Assembly: GCF_014396785.1 (NCBI RefSeq)
Contig: NZ_CP060718.1
Coordinates: 310,001 to 374,000, forward strand
Direction of reading: 5' to 3'
From: Sphingomonas lutea
Lineage (GTDB): Bacteria > Pseudomonadota > Alphaproteobacteria > Sphingomonadales > Sphingomonadaceae
DNA length: 64,000 nt
Positions 56,772 through 64,000 of the stretch are shown here, piece by piece; the stretch's first letter is position 1, and each line of letters begins with the position of its first letter. The notes beneath the pieces are model-generated. The model ran no database searches. It worked only from the letters and a program-made list of their open reading frames with translations, and was not told where the DNA came from. The position numbers were made by a program, and so were the translations under genes.

Positions 56772-57252
56772 TTGGTGGGCCCGGCTCTTCGGGCTCAGCA
56801 CCAGCTTCCGGATCGCGAATCGCCGGCGTTCCCTCATCGGGATCGCCGGTTTTTTCGTCTGGGCGCGCAATCAACGCTGCCTCGTGGCCGTCGGGCAGCA
56901 GCTCGTCCACCGTCTGCGCGAACTTCACCACCGAGATCGGCTTGGACACATAGGCCTGGGCGCCCGCCGCACGAATGCGCTCCTCGTCACCCAGCGCCGA
57001 ATAGGCCGTCACCGCCATGATCGGCACGGAGGAGAGCTGCGCGTCGGCTTTGAGCAATTTGATCAATTCGAGCCCGCTGACGTGGGGCAGCTGGATGTCG
57101 GTGATCACCAGATCGGGCTCGAACTGCTTGGCGACGTCGAGCGCGTTGCGGCTGTCGGTCACCGCCTCGGGCTGATGGCCGTGCGCCGCGAGGAGATCGC
57201 AGAACAGCTTGATGTTGAGGGCATTGTCCTCGACGATCAGGATCTTCGCCAT
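56764..57252 (-). CDS. Single-domain response regulator (DivK-like)
   Basis: The 162-aa protein is a receiver domain (residues 1-~122): [20 protein letters not shown] with the acidic pair, the phospho-acceptor Asp in [17 protein letters not shown], the Thr/Ala switch in [16 protein letters not shown] and the Lys in [12 protein letters not shown]. This matches DivK, the cell-cycle receiver of alphaproteobacteria. An unusual Pro/Glu-rich C-terminal tail (~40 residues) follows. No histidine kinase is adjacent. It is divergent from the DUF3572 gene. Confidence 0.85.
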   Translation of the reverse strand: MAKILIVEDNALNIKLFCDLLAAHGHQPEAVTDSRNALDVAKQFEPDLVITDIQLPHVSGLELIKLLKADAQLSSVPIMAVTAYSALGDEERIRAAGAQAYVSKPISVVKFAQTVDELLPDGHEAALIARPDEKTGDPDEGTPAIRDPEAGAEPEEPGPPTT

Positions 57253-57296
57253 TTCCCTCCCCACCCGAGCACCGAGCGCGAGCCCAGAGCTAAACG

Positions 57297-57572
57297 ATGC
57301 CGCCGCAGACCACAAACGACCCGCACGCCCTTGCTCTTGCCGCGCTGGCCCAAACGCTCGCCGATGAACGCCGGGCCCGGCGGTTCCTCGACCTGACCGG
57401 AATCGGGACGGACGAGCTTCGCGCGCGGGCTGACGATCCCGCGTTGCTGGCCGAGTTGATCGGCTTTCTCGAGGCGCATGAACCCGACCTGGTGGCGGTT
57501 GCCGAAGCGATCGGCGTCGGGCCCGCGGACCTTGTCGCGACGCGCCATTTGCTCGACAGGGGCGAGCCATGA
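57297..57572 (+). CDS. DUF3572 family protein
   Basis: A 91-aa helical protein: ALALAALAQTLADERRARRF, LDLTGIGTDELRARADDPAL and FLEAHEPDLVAVAEAIGVGP, which match DUF3572 as I know it. Soluble, function unknown. It is divergent from the receiver gene, a pairing that is common in alphaproteobacteria, and overlaps the next SDR by ATGA. Confidence 0.87.
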   Translation: MPPQTTNDPHALALAALAQTLADERRARRFLDLTGIGTDELRARADDPALLAELIGFLEAHEPDLVAVAEAIGVGPADLVATRHLLDRGEP

Positions 57573-58312
57573 AGACCGCACTCATCACCGGCGCTACGGC
57601 GGGTTTCGGCCGCGCCTCAGCCAAGCGTTTCGTCGACGGCGGGTGGCGCGTCGTCGGCACCGGTCGCCGCGGGGATCGCCTGCGCCAGCTGCAGGAGGCG
57701 CTTGGCGACGCCTTCCTCCCGCTCGAAATCGACATGCGCGACCGCGCGGGTCTCGATTCGCTGGCGCAGCTTGGGGCGCCGTGGGGTCAGATCGACCTGC
57801 TGCTCAACAATGCCGGGCTCGCGCCCCCGACCACGCCGCTGCCCGATACCGACTGGGATCGGATCGACCAGGTCATCGACACCAACATCACGGGCCTCGT
57901 CGCGCTGACCCGCGCGCTGCTGCCGGGACTGACCGCGCGCAAGGGCCATATCATCAATCTGTCGTCGGTCGCTGCGACCTATCCGTACAAGGGCGGCGCG
58001 GTGTACGCCGGGACCAAGGCGTTCGTTCGCCAATTCTCCCTCGACCTGCGCTGCGACCTTGCCGGTACGGGGGTGCGCGTAACCTCGGTCGAGCCCGGGA
58101 TGGCCGAGACCGAATTCACCATCGTCCGCACCGGCGGCGACCATGAAGCTTCGGACAAGCTTTACGCGGGGATGGACCCGATGACCTCAGAAGATCTCGC
58201 GGACCTCTTCTGGTGGCTCGCCAACCTGCCGCCGCACCTCAATATCAATACGATCGAGTTGATGCCGGTCACGCAAAGCTGGGCCGGGTTCGCGGTCGAG
58301 CGCAAGGGTTGA
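57569..58312 (+). CDS. Short-chain dehydrogenase/reductase (YdfG-like)
   Basis: The 247-aa SDR has TGATAGFGRASAKRF (cofactor loop), DLLLNNAGLAPP, the catalytic Ser in INLSSVAATYPY and YAGTKAFVRQF with Tyr/Lys. It resembles YdfG (3-hydroxy acid/malonic semialdehyde reductase), e.g. in the C-terminal NTIELMPVTQSWAG. NADP use is likely from the Arg in GTGRRGDRL. Substrate is not certain. It begins by ATGA overlap with DUF3572. Confidence 0.9.
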   Translation: MKTALITGATAGFGRASAKRFVDGGWRVVGTGRRGDRLRQLQEALGDAFLPLEIDMRDRAGLDSLAQLGAPWGQIDLLLNNAGLAPPTTPLPDTDWDRIDQVIDTNITGLVALTRALLPGLTARKGHIINLSSVAATYPYKGGAVYAGTKAFVRQFSLDLRCDLAGTGVRVTSVEPGMAETEFTIVRTGGDHEASDKLYAGMDPMTSEDLADLFWWLANLPPHLNINTIELMPVTQSWAGFAVERKG

Positions 58313-58345
58313 TTTGCGCACGCGCCGGTGCTTGAGCGCATGGCC

Positions 58346-58807
58346 ATGAGCATCGACCAGCGCCTTGCCGAGATCGGCATCACCCTTCCCCAACCCGCCG
58401 CCCCGGTGGCGTCTTACGTTCCCGCGGTGGAGCAAGGCGGGCTTCTGCATATCTCCGGCCAGATCAGCTTTGCCGAGGACGGCAGCCTGATCAAAGGCCG
58501 CTTGGGCGAAGACGTCGATCTTGATCGTGGAATTGCGGCTGCACGGCGCTGCGGGATCATGCTTCTGGCGCAGATGAAGGCCGCGCTCGGCTCGCTCGAC
58601 CGGGTCGATCGCGTCGTGAAGCTCGGCGTGTTCGTCAACAGCACGCCCGATTTCACTGACCAGCCCAAGGTCGCCAATGGCGCGTCGGAGCTGATGCAGG
58701 AGGTGTTCGGCGAATCCGGCCGCCATGCCCGCAGCGCAGTCGGCGTCACGGTGCTGCCCTTGGGGGTCGCAGTCGAAGTGGATGCGATCGTCGCCGTCAA
58801 AGGTTGA
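58346..58807 (+). CDS. RidA/YjgF family enamine/imine deaminase-like protein
   Basis: A 153-aa protein of the longer RidA subfamily: LAEIGITLPQPAAPVASYVP, LLHISGQISFAEDG, AALGSLDRVDRVVKLGVFVN and ARSAVGVTVLPLGVAVEVDA. RidA proteins hydrolyse reactive enamines from PLP enzymes; in this subfamily the activity is not proven. Possible starts are ATG 58340 and 58346; the second was used. It lies between the SDR and GDPD genes in a tight run. Confidence 0.9.
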   Translation: MSIDQRLAEIGITLPQPAAPVASYVPAVEQGGLLHISGQISFAEDGSLIKGRLGEDVDLDRGIAAARRCGIMLLAQMKAALGSLDRVDRVVKLGVFVNSTPDFTDQPKVANGASELMQEVFGESGRHARSAVGVTVLPLGVAVEVDAIVAVKG

Positions 58808-59498
58808 CCCGCTCGCGCCTGGGCCGCTCGGTTTCGCGCATCGCGGACTGCACGATGGCGCGGCCTTTCCCGAAAACAGCCTGATCGCCTTCGCCGCCGC
58901 GCTGGAGCTTGGTGCGGGCATCGAATGCGACCTGCGGCTGACCGCGGACAGACGGATCGTCGTGTTCCACGATGCCGACGCCTGGCGGATGTGCGCCAGC
59001 CCGCTGCGGATTGGCGAGACCAGCCTTGCCGACCTTGGCCGCCTGCGCGTCGGCAACCATCCCATCCCGACCCTCGAAAGCCTGCTGGCGCTGGTTGCGG
59101 GGCGAGTCCCGCTGCTGCTCGAGATCAAGGTCAGCGACGATCGCTGGCGGTGGGTTCCCGCGCTGATCGCCGCGCTGGCTGGCTATGACGGGCGCTTCGC
59201 GGTGATGAGCTTCGATCCCGGCCTGTTGCGGCTAGTCGGGACTAACCTGCCGCATGTGCGGCGCGGATTGCTGGTCGAGGATCGCCTGCCGCGACTGCGC
59301 CGCTGGGCGGCCCGAAAGCTCGCCGATCCGGATTTCGTGGGCGTCGAATATGCTGCAGTGAAGCGCCCCTGGGTCGCGCGGTGGCGGCGCAAGATGCCGG
59401 TCTATTGCTGGACCGTGCGCACCGCGGCGCAGCGCGCGCAAGCGCAGGTTCAGGCCGACGCGCTCATCTGGGAAGGCGATGGCCGACCGCGAAGCTGA
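58782..59498 (+). CDS. Glycerophosphodiester phosphodiesterase family protein
   Basis: The protein has the GDPD barrel: FAHRGLHDGAAFPENSLIAF with catalytic His and Arg, ECDLRLTADRRIVVFHDADA with metal-binding Glu/Asp, and LLLEIKVSD. It hydrolyses glycerophosphodiesters to glycerol-3-phosphate. There is no signal peptide, so it is cytoplasmic. The start is uncertain: ATG 58782 lies inside the RidA gene (26-bp overlap) and no closer standard start exists. It overlaps the following gene by 20 bp. Confidence 0.88.
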   Translation: MRSSPSKVDPLAPGPLGFAHRGLHDGAAFPENSLIAFAAALELGAGIECDLRLTADRRIVVFHDADAWRMCASPLRIGETSLADLGRLRVGNHPIPTLESLLALVAGRVPLLLEIKVSDDRWRWVPALIAALAGYDGRFAVMSFDPGLLRLVGTNLPHVRRGLLVEDRLPRLRRWAARKLADPDFVGVEYAAVKRPWVARWRRKMPVYCWTVRTAAQRAQAQVQADALIWEGDGRPRS

Positions 59499-60615
59499 CA
59501 TCCTCGCCCGCCTCGCGCCGGGCGTCGCGACGGTCGATGCCGCCGAATGGGACACGCTTTCGGGCGATGACCCGTTCCTTTCCCACGCCTTTCTCGCCGC
59601 GCTTGAGGATTCGGGCAGCGTCGGGCCCGGGACCGGCTGGTCGCCCGCGCCGATCCTGGTCGAGCAGGAGGGCCGGATCGCCGCCGCCGCGCCGGCCTAT
59701 TTGAAAAGCCATAGCCAGGGCGAATATGTGTTCGATCATGGCTGGGCCGATGCATGGCAGCGTGCCGGCGGATCTTATTATCCCAAGCTGCAGGTCGCGG
59801 TGCCGTTCACGCCGGTCCCGGGCAAGCGCCTGCTCGGAGTGCGCCCGCAGCAATTGCTGGCGGCGATCGAAGCGGTGACCGTGCAGAACGAGCTATCGTC
59901 GGCGCACATCACGTTCCTCGACGAGGCGGACGCTGCGGCGTGCTCGCAGCGCGGCTGGTTGATGCGGCATGGCATCCAGTACCACTGGCGCAACCGCGGC
60001 TATGCCGGCTTCGATGATTTCCTCGGCGCGCTGCGCAGCTCGAAGCGCAAGGCGATCCGCAAGGAACGCGCCGCGGCGCACGCCGGGCTGACCTTCCGAA
60101 CGCTCCGCGGCGGCGAGATTGCGCGGGCTGACTGGGACGCGATGTGGGCCTTTTATCAGGATACCGGCGCGCGCAAGTGGGGTCGGCCGTACCTCACCCG
60201 CGACTTCTTCGATCGCATTGCCGAGCGCATGGGGGACCGGTTGCTGCTGTTCCTGGCTGACCGCGACGGGGTGCCGGTCGCTGGCGCGCTAAACCTCGTT
60301 GGGCCGGATACGCTCTACGGCCGCTATTGGGGCACGGTCGAGGAGGTGCCGTTCCTTCACTTCGAGCTGTGCTTTTACCGGGCTATCGAATGGGCGATCG
60401 CGCATGGCCTGGCGTCGGTGCAGGCCGGCGCGCAGGGGGAGCACAAAATCGGGCGCGGTTACGAGCCGGTCATCACCCGCTCCGCGCATTTCCTGCCCAA
60501 CCGCAGCTTTCGCGACGCCGTCGCCAAATTCCTGGAAGGCGAGCGCGCCGCCATCGCGCAGGAGATGGCCTGGCTGGCCGACGCCTTGCCCTATCGCGCG
60601 ACGTCTTCGGCGTAA
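59479..60615 (+). CDS. FemAB/GNAT-like protein (DUF482, COG3146)
   Basis: The 378-aa protein matches the DUF482 GNAT-related family: DPFLSHAFLAALEDSGSVGP near residue 35, then PAYLKSHSQGEYVFDHGW, NRGYAGFDDFLGALRSSKRK and KWGRPYLTRDFFDRI, and the end VQAGAQGEHKIGRGYEPV. The family is predicted to transfer acyl or aminoacyl groups; no reaction is established. Soluble. Starts inside the end of the GDPD gene. Its 3' end overlaps the isoaspartyl peptidase gene antisense by 25 bp. Confidence 0.9.
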   Translation: MADREADILARLAPGVATVDAAEWDTLSGDDPFLSHAFLAALEDSGSVGPGTGWSPAPILVEQEGRIAAAAPAYLKSHSQGEYVFDHGWADAWQRAGGSYYPKLQVAVPFTPVPGKRLLGVRPQQLLAAIEAVTVQNELSSAHITFLDEADAAACSQRGWLMRHGIQYHWRNRGYAGFDDFLGALRSSKRKAIRKERAAAHAGLTFRTLRGGEIARADWDAMWAFYQDTGARKWGRPYLTRDFFDRIAERMGDRLLLFLADRDGVPVAGALNLVGPDTLYGRYWGTVEEVPFLHFELCFYRAIEWAIAHGLASVQAGAQGEHKIGRGYEPVITRSAHFLPNRSFRDAVAKFLEGERAAIAQEMAWLADALPYRATSSA

Positions 60616-61511
60616 ATCGCGACGCAGCGGTCGTCGGCGCTAGCCATCCCGCGATACATGGCCGGGGTAGTGAAGCCCCACGCCGCCTCGCCGTCGGGCG
60701 CGACCGCGATCAGGCCGCCCTTGCCGCCAATGCCTTCAAGGTCCGCAAGCACGCCATCAAGCGCCTGCTGCAGCGTTTCGCCGCCGAGCCGCATTCGGGC
60801 GGCAAGCTCGTGCGCGGCGACGGCGCGGATAAAATATTCGCCTGACCCGGTGGCGGACACCGCCGCGGCGCGGTCGTCGGCGTAGGTCCCGGCGCCGATC
60901 AGCGGCGAATCGCCGATTCGACCCCAGCGCTTGGCGGTGATGCCGCCGGTCGAGGTCGCCGCGGCGACGTGGCCGTGCGTGTCGACCGCAACCGCGCCGA
61001 TCGTGCCATATTTGATCGGATCGGCGTCATTGCCCGCAGCCAGAGCTTCCTCAAGCTGGCGCCGCCGTTCGGGCAGGACGAAGAAGTCGTTTCCGACCTG
61101 CTCGATGCCCGCCTTGGCGGCAAAGCGATCGGCCGCGACTCCCGCCAGGAAGACGTGCGGGCCCTGTTCCATCAAGCGCCGCGCCAGCGTCACCGGCGCG
61201 CGAGTCGTCCGCAGGCCGGCGACCGCGCCGGCCCTGCGGTCGCGGCCGTCCATGATCGCGGCGTCGAGCTCGACCACGCCGTCCTCGGTCAGCACGCTGC
61301 CGCGCCCGGCGTTGAAGCAGGGGTCTTCCTCGAGCACACGGGCGGCCGCCTCGACCGCGTCGACCGCGGACCCTCCATCCGCCAAAATCGCCGCGCCGGC
61401 ATCGAGCGCGGCGTTCAGCCCGGCGAGCGCCCGTGCCTCATGCGTCGGGTCGTGATGCGCGATCCGTTCCGATCCCGCGCCGCCGTGGATGACGATCCGC
61501 CACTTGGTCAT
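60591..61511 (-). CDS. iaaA: Isoaspartyl peptidase/L-asparaginase (plant-type, Ntn hydrolase)
   Basis: The 306-aa precursor cleaves itself to activate a Thr nucleophile. The cleavage site is visible at IKYG/TIGAVAVD (Thr170), followed by STGGITAKRWGRIGDSPLIG. The N-terminal half has IVIHGGAGS and CFNAGRGSVLTEDG. It removes isoaspartyl residues from peptides and may hydrolyse asparagine. No signal peptide is seen, so it is cytoplasmic. It is convergent with, and overlaps, the FemAB-like gene. Confidence 0.94.
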   Translation of the reverse strand: MTKWRIVIHGGAGSERIAHHDPTHEARALAGLNAALDAGAAILADGGSAVDAVEAAARVLEEDPCFNAGRGSVLTEDGVVELDAAIMDGRDRRAGAVAGLRTTRAPVTLARRLMEQGPHVFLAGVAADRFAAKAGIEQVGNDFFVLPERRRQLEEALAAGNDADPIKYGTIGAVAVDTHGHVAAATSTGGITAKRWGRIGDSPLIGAGTYADDRAAAVSATGSGEYFIRAVAAHELAARMRLGGETLQQALDGVLADLEGIGGKGGLIAVAPDGEAAWGFTTPAMYRGMASADDRCVAIYAEDVAR

Positions 61512-61557
61512 GGCGCGGCCTTAGCGGCGGCGTTCGCGCTGTCCAGAACGCTTGGGC

Positions 61558-63414
61558 TCAGCCGACGCCAAGGTCGCGCTGCTGGTTGACCAGCCGCCAT
61601 TCGTCGAGGTCGGACAGCATGAAGCGCGCGGCCTGCTCGGCAAGGTCGGCGGCGCGGGTCAGGTTGGTGTGCTTGCGCAGCTCCTGATCAATATGCTCGA
61701 GCGTGTCGGCGGTCGCCAGCGAGCGCAGCGCATCGCCGCCGAAATCGCCCTGGAAGCGAATCCCGAACACCGCCGTGGCGAGCGCCGGAAAGCCCGCCGA
61801 AATGAGCGTGAACCATTCGCCATAAGCATCCACGAACGCCGATTCCCACGACAGGCCGACGAGGGTGATGATCGACACGATGAGCGTGATGAAGAACAGG
61901 ATCGTGCCGATCTTCTCGAGCCGCTTGTCGAGGGTCATGATCTGCGCCGCGTTGCGGCGGTGGTAGCTGACCTGCGGCGCGATTTCGTGATCGGTGACCG
62001 ATTCGGCGATGAGGTCGGCGGACGCCGGCGTGATGACGCCCGCGGGGCAGCCCATCGCGCGCCAGATTGCGCCCGCATACCAGTCGATCCAGCGCTGCGG
62101 CACGGGATTGGTCTCGGTCCCCGGCGGATCGGGCGCGGCAATGCCGAGCAATTTGAGGCTGCGCATCGGACGCAGCCGCTCGGCAAGCTGACGATAATCG
62201 AGCCAGCGCCGGTGCCATTCGTTCTTGGTCCCGACATGCGCATTGAGGATCACCGCGACGGTCAGGATCATTTCGAACATCGCCCATTGCAACTTGTACT
62301 GGGGCAGCATGAAGGCGCTGAGACCCATGCACACCGCGAGCCCGCCCATGACGAAACTGAAGACATGGCCGCTGCGATACGTCTGGGCGAGGTTGGTCGC
62401 GGGCAGGTCCGTCCAGCGATAAGCTTCCTCTAGAAGCTCGAACGGCGCGGCGATGCCGAGGTCGGCACAGTCGCGACGGTATTGCGCCCATTCTTCCCGC
62501 ACGCGCACGCGGCCGTGGATTTCATTGAGGTCGCGCAAGCGGAAGCGGCGGATGCCGACCGCGGCAAGCAACAGGCCATATTCTGGCCGCAAGCGGAACC
62601 GCGGCAAGTGCTCGCGCATGAAGCGATCGACGAACTTGCCTTCGACTGCGCTCGGCGGCGGCAGCAGCATGGCCTTCAGCATGAGATCGACATGCTCGCG
62701 ATCCAACGGCCGCTCGGCCATCGGATCGTCACCCATCGTGTCGACAACGGGGTCGAAGGCGGCCCACAGCAAGCGGTCGGGCCGCGCCGGGTCGGGCGCC
62801 AGATGCGCGACCGGCACGCCGCGACTGATCGCAAATTCGACAACCTCCCCGGTGCCGCCGCGCCCGCGGGGCTTGAGACCGTCCCATACCGCGATCAGGA
62901 TGTCGCAATGCGCGACCGTTGCGCGGCCGGCCATGGCATAGCCCTCGGGCTCGTCGCGCTGCTCGCCGGGTAGCTCAAGCACGCGGGTCGCCTGGGCGAG
63001 AAGCGCGTCGAACCGCCTCCGCGCTTCGTCATCGGCGAGGGTGGTGCGATAATGATCGCGGGCAAAGGGCAGCACTGCCTCGACCTCCCACCCCAGCGCA
63101 AGCGCGGCTTCGGCGGCGATCTGGTCGGCGCCGTCGGCAATCGGCGTGACGAACCGCATCCGCGGCGGCGCGGGCGAGAAGCACACCGGGCGCGTGTCGG
63201 CGAGGCGAACGGTGCCTTCGCCGATCAGCGTGAGCGCAGCCGTGATCCGCTCGCCCAGCGTCGCCATGCACGCCGCGCCCAGCGCCTGGCTGCGGTGCCC
63301 GGTCACCCCGACGCTGATCGTGAACGGCAACAGCGGCGGATGGTCGGCCGATGTGCCCGGATCGGATTCCGGCAAGTCTAGGTGAGCGCCTGGAAGGCCA
63401 GCGTGAGCAGGCAA
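61558..63414 (-). CDS. SLOG-like nucleotide-sensor domain fused to a four-TM domain
   Basis: The ~618-aa protein has a Rossmann-like N-terminal domain (~30-210) with SLOG/LOG-type motifs: ISVGVTGHRS, PIADGADQIAAEAALALGWE, CDILIAVWDGLKP and GTGEVVEFAISRGVPVAHL. After a charged middle region (~240-345) come four hydrophobic helices in two pairs: ~350-370 and ~379-395, then ~503-521 and ~534-551, separated by a conserved-looking basic loop (KNEWHRRWLDYRQLAERLRP). This resembles SLATT-type membrane effectors paired with SLOG sensors in predicted nucleotide-signalling conflict systems; inference. The start may be ATG 63414 or TTG 63375, right after the upstream stop. Confidence 0.75.
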   Translation of the reverse strand: MPAHAGLPGAHLDLPESDPGTSADHPPLLPFTISVGVTGHRSQALGAACMATLGERITAALTLIGEGTVRLADTRPVCFSPAPPRMRFVTPIADGADQIAAEAALALGWEVEAVLPFARDHYRTTLADDEARRRFDALLAQATRVLELPGEQRDEPEGYAMAGRATVAHCDILIAVWDGLKPRGRGGTGEVVEFAISRGVPVAHLAPDPARPDRLLWAAFDPVVDTMGDDPMAERPLDREHVDLMLKAMLLPPPSAVEGKFVDRFMREHLPRFRLRPEYGLLLAAVGIRRFRLRDLNEIHGRVRVREEWAQYRRDCADLGIAAPFELLEEAYRWTDLPATNLAQTYRSGHVFSFVMGGLAVCMGLSAFMLPQYKLQWAMFEMILTVAVILNAHVGTKNEWHRRWLDYRQLAERLRPMRSLKLLGIAAPDPPGTETNPVPQRWIDWYAGAIWRAMGCPAGVITPASADLIAESVTDHEIAPQVSYHRRNAAQIMTLDKRLEKIGTILFFITLIVSIITLVGLSWESAFVDAYGEWFTLISAGFPALATAVFGIRFQGDFGGDALRSLATADTLEHIDQELRKHTNLTRAADLAEQAARFMLSDLDEWRLVNQQRDLGVG

Positions 63415-63899
63415 CCCGCAATCAGCCCGCCGACCGCCGCCGTTAGGACTGCGGCGCTCTGCATATCTTCACCGCCGTTCTGGTTGATCGCCCCAGGATC
63501 GAGGTTCAGATATTCGCCCGCCCCATTGACCACCCGCAACGTGTAGTGGAATTCGCCTTGCGCCGGCGACGGATTGGGATTGTCGACCACGAGCGTCTTG
63601 CGATTGTTGTCAGACCGCCGCGGTTCGAAAACCTCCCACGCGCCCTCCGTCGGGCACTGCGCGCCCACCTTTGACCAGACTGCATTCGCGATATCGTCAT
63701 CATCGGGCCAAAGGTAATCCTCGGGCGGATTGACGAGATCGAAATAGATGCGAAAGCCGTCCTCACCTTTCTTGTTCTTAAACTTGATCTTGCCGTTAGG
63801 ATCCTTGGGCAGCCCGTTCGACACCGGCTCCACGGAAAACCTCAGCGGATCGACCGAGTCGATCCGGACATTAATCCGCACATCTTGTTTCTTGCCCAT
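63378..63899 (-). CDS. Hypothetical tail-anchored membrane protein
   Basis: A 173-aa protein starting MGKKQDVRINVRIDSVDPLR behind AGGAGGGG. It is predicted to form a beta-rich cytoplasmic domain (GFRIYFDLVNPPEDYLWPDD, LVVDNPNPSPAQGEFHYTLR) and ends in one C-terminal TM helix (AAVLTAAVGGLIAGCLLTLA), a tail anchor. It overlaps or abuts the SLOG-like gene, so the two are co-expressed. No family recognised; the beta-rich domain could bind a ligand or partner. Confidence 0.75.
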   Translation of the reverse strand: MGKKQDVRINVRIDSVDPLRFSVEPVSNGLPKDPNGKIKFKNKKGEDGFRIYFDLVNPPEDYLWPDDDDIANAVWSKVGAQCPTEGAWEVFEPRRSDNNRKTLVVDNPNPSPAQGEFHYTLRVVNGAGEYLNLDPGAINQNGGEDMQSAAVLTAAVGGLIAGCLLTLAFQALT

Positions 63900-63911
63900 A
63901 TTCCCCTCCTC

Positions 63912-64000
63912 TTAAGACAACTGGCGAAAGCCTGTCGCCGATACGCGCGCCTCCAATTGTTGCGCCTCGTCCTTGCGTCCCAGCCGCCGCAGCAGTCCGG
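63912..64000 (-). CDS. 3' end of a probable TPR-type protein (continues outside window)
   Basis: The minus strand is open from the window edge to a TAA at 63914-63912. The visible C-terminus, LLRRLGRKDEAQQLEARV followed by SATGFRQLS, has the LGR.DEA.. pattern of tetratricopeptide repeats. It ends 12 bp before the tail-anchored protein gene on the same strand, so it belongs to the same operon. Identity beyond TPR-like is unknown. Confidence 0.5.
   Translation of the reverse strand, partial: GLLRRLGRKDEAQQLEARVSATGFRQLS

Overview
The window is a GC-rich, densely packed bacterial chromosome segment. It is most consistent with an alphaproteobacterium of the order Sphingomonadales. This rests on gene content and order rather than on any database search: lptC-lptA-lptB-rpoN with a short RNase D-like gene, COQ9 and ubiquinol-cytochrome c chaperone genes, DUF4170, DUF3572 and DUF5996 genes, an HTH-RibB-RibX fusion, and short palindromic repeats of the kind common in sphingomonads. 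Nearly all of it is housekeeping sequence. There is no phage, insertion sequence or CRISPR array.

Layout. 1-3058: the end of a surface beta-barrel protein, tRNA-Leu(GAG), a tiny secreted protein and a zinc-ribbon membrane protein. 3150-5967: ftsE-ftsX-ydcF-plsC, coupled by overlapping stop/start codons. 5964-9483: pheS-pheT (minus strand). 9544-15475: a DUF5996 gene, then a glyoxylate-shunt locus in which an ScfR/RamB-type regulator diverges from aceA-DUF4170-aceB. 15540-21891: rpmI-rplT, a VOC protein, a short-chain dehydrogenase, prs, nadE, a lipoprotein and gltX. 21971-26460: a TonB-like gene behind a Zur-like box, then riboflavin biosynthesis ribD-ribE-ribBX-ribH. 26457-31320: SOUL protein, DMT exporter, COQ9, a small secreted protein and feoAB behind a Fur-like box. 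31351-36726: ssb, DUF177 and cytochrome bc1 chaperone, bamE, then kynA, a kynureninase-like gene and an MFS transporter. 36824-39094: a repeat-rich secreted protein and a fasciclin lipoprotein. 39518-46706: dnaN, a membrane protein, recF, a DEAD-box helicase and gyrB. 46740-52585: a nuclease-family protein, the lpt-rpoN cluster and an RGG-rich double cold-shock protein. 52655-61511: ATP-dependent DNA ligase with UV endonuclease, rpmG, a receiver protein, an SDR/RidA/GDPD/FemAB-like run and isoaspartyl peptidase. 61558-64000: a SLOG-like/four-TM protein, a tail-anchored protein and the end of a likely TPR protein, the most system-like accessory locus in the window.

A cross-cutting feature is a set of single-base G/C homopolymer contractions that break ftsE (probably twice), a small secreted protein, an MFS transporter, dnaN and rpoN. 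Each is repaired by adding one G or C to a run. Several of these genes are normally essential, so residual long-read sequencing error is the likeliest explanation and the genes are probably intact in the organism.

The observations most worth following are: the SLOG-like/TM/TPR cluster; the HTH-RibB-RibX protein whose own promoter spacer is a perfect 18-bp palindrome; a 36-bp strictly alternating pyrimidine-purine (Z-DNA-prone) tract abutting the gyrB promoter; the Arg/Gln-rich plus tandem-repeat secreted protein; and the RGG-rich cold-shock protein.
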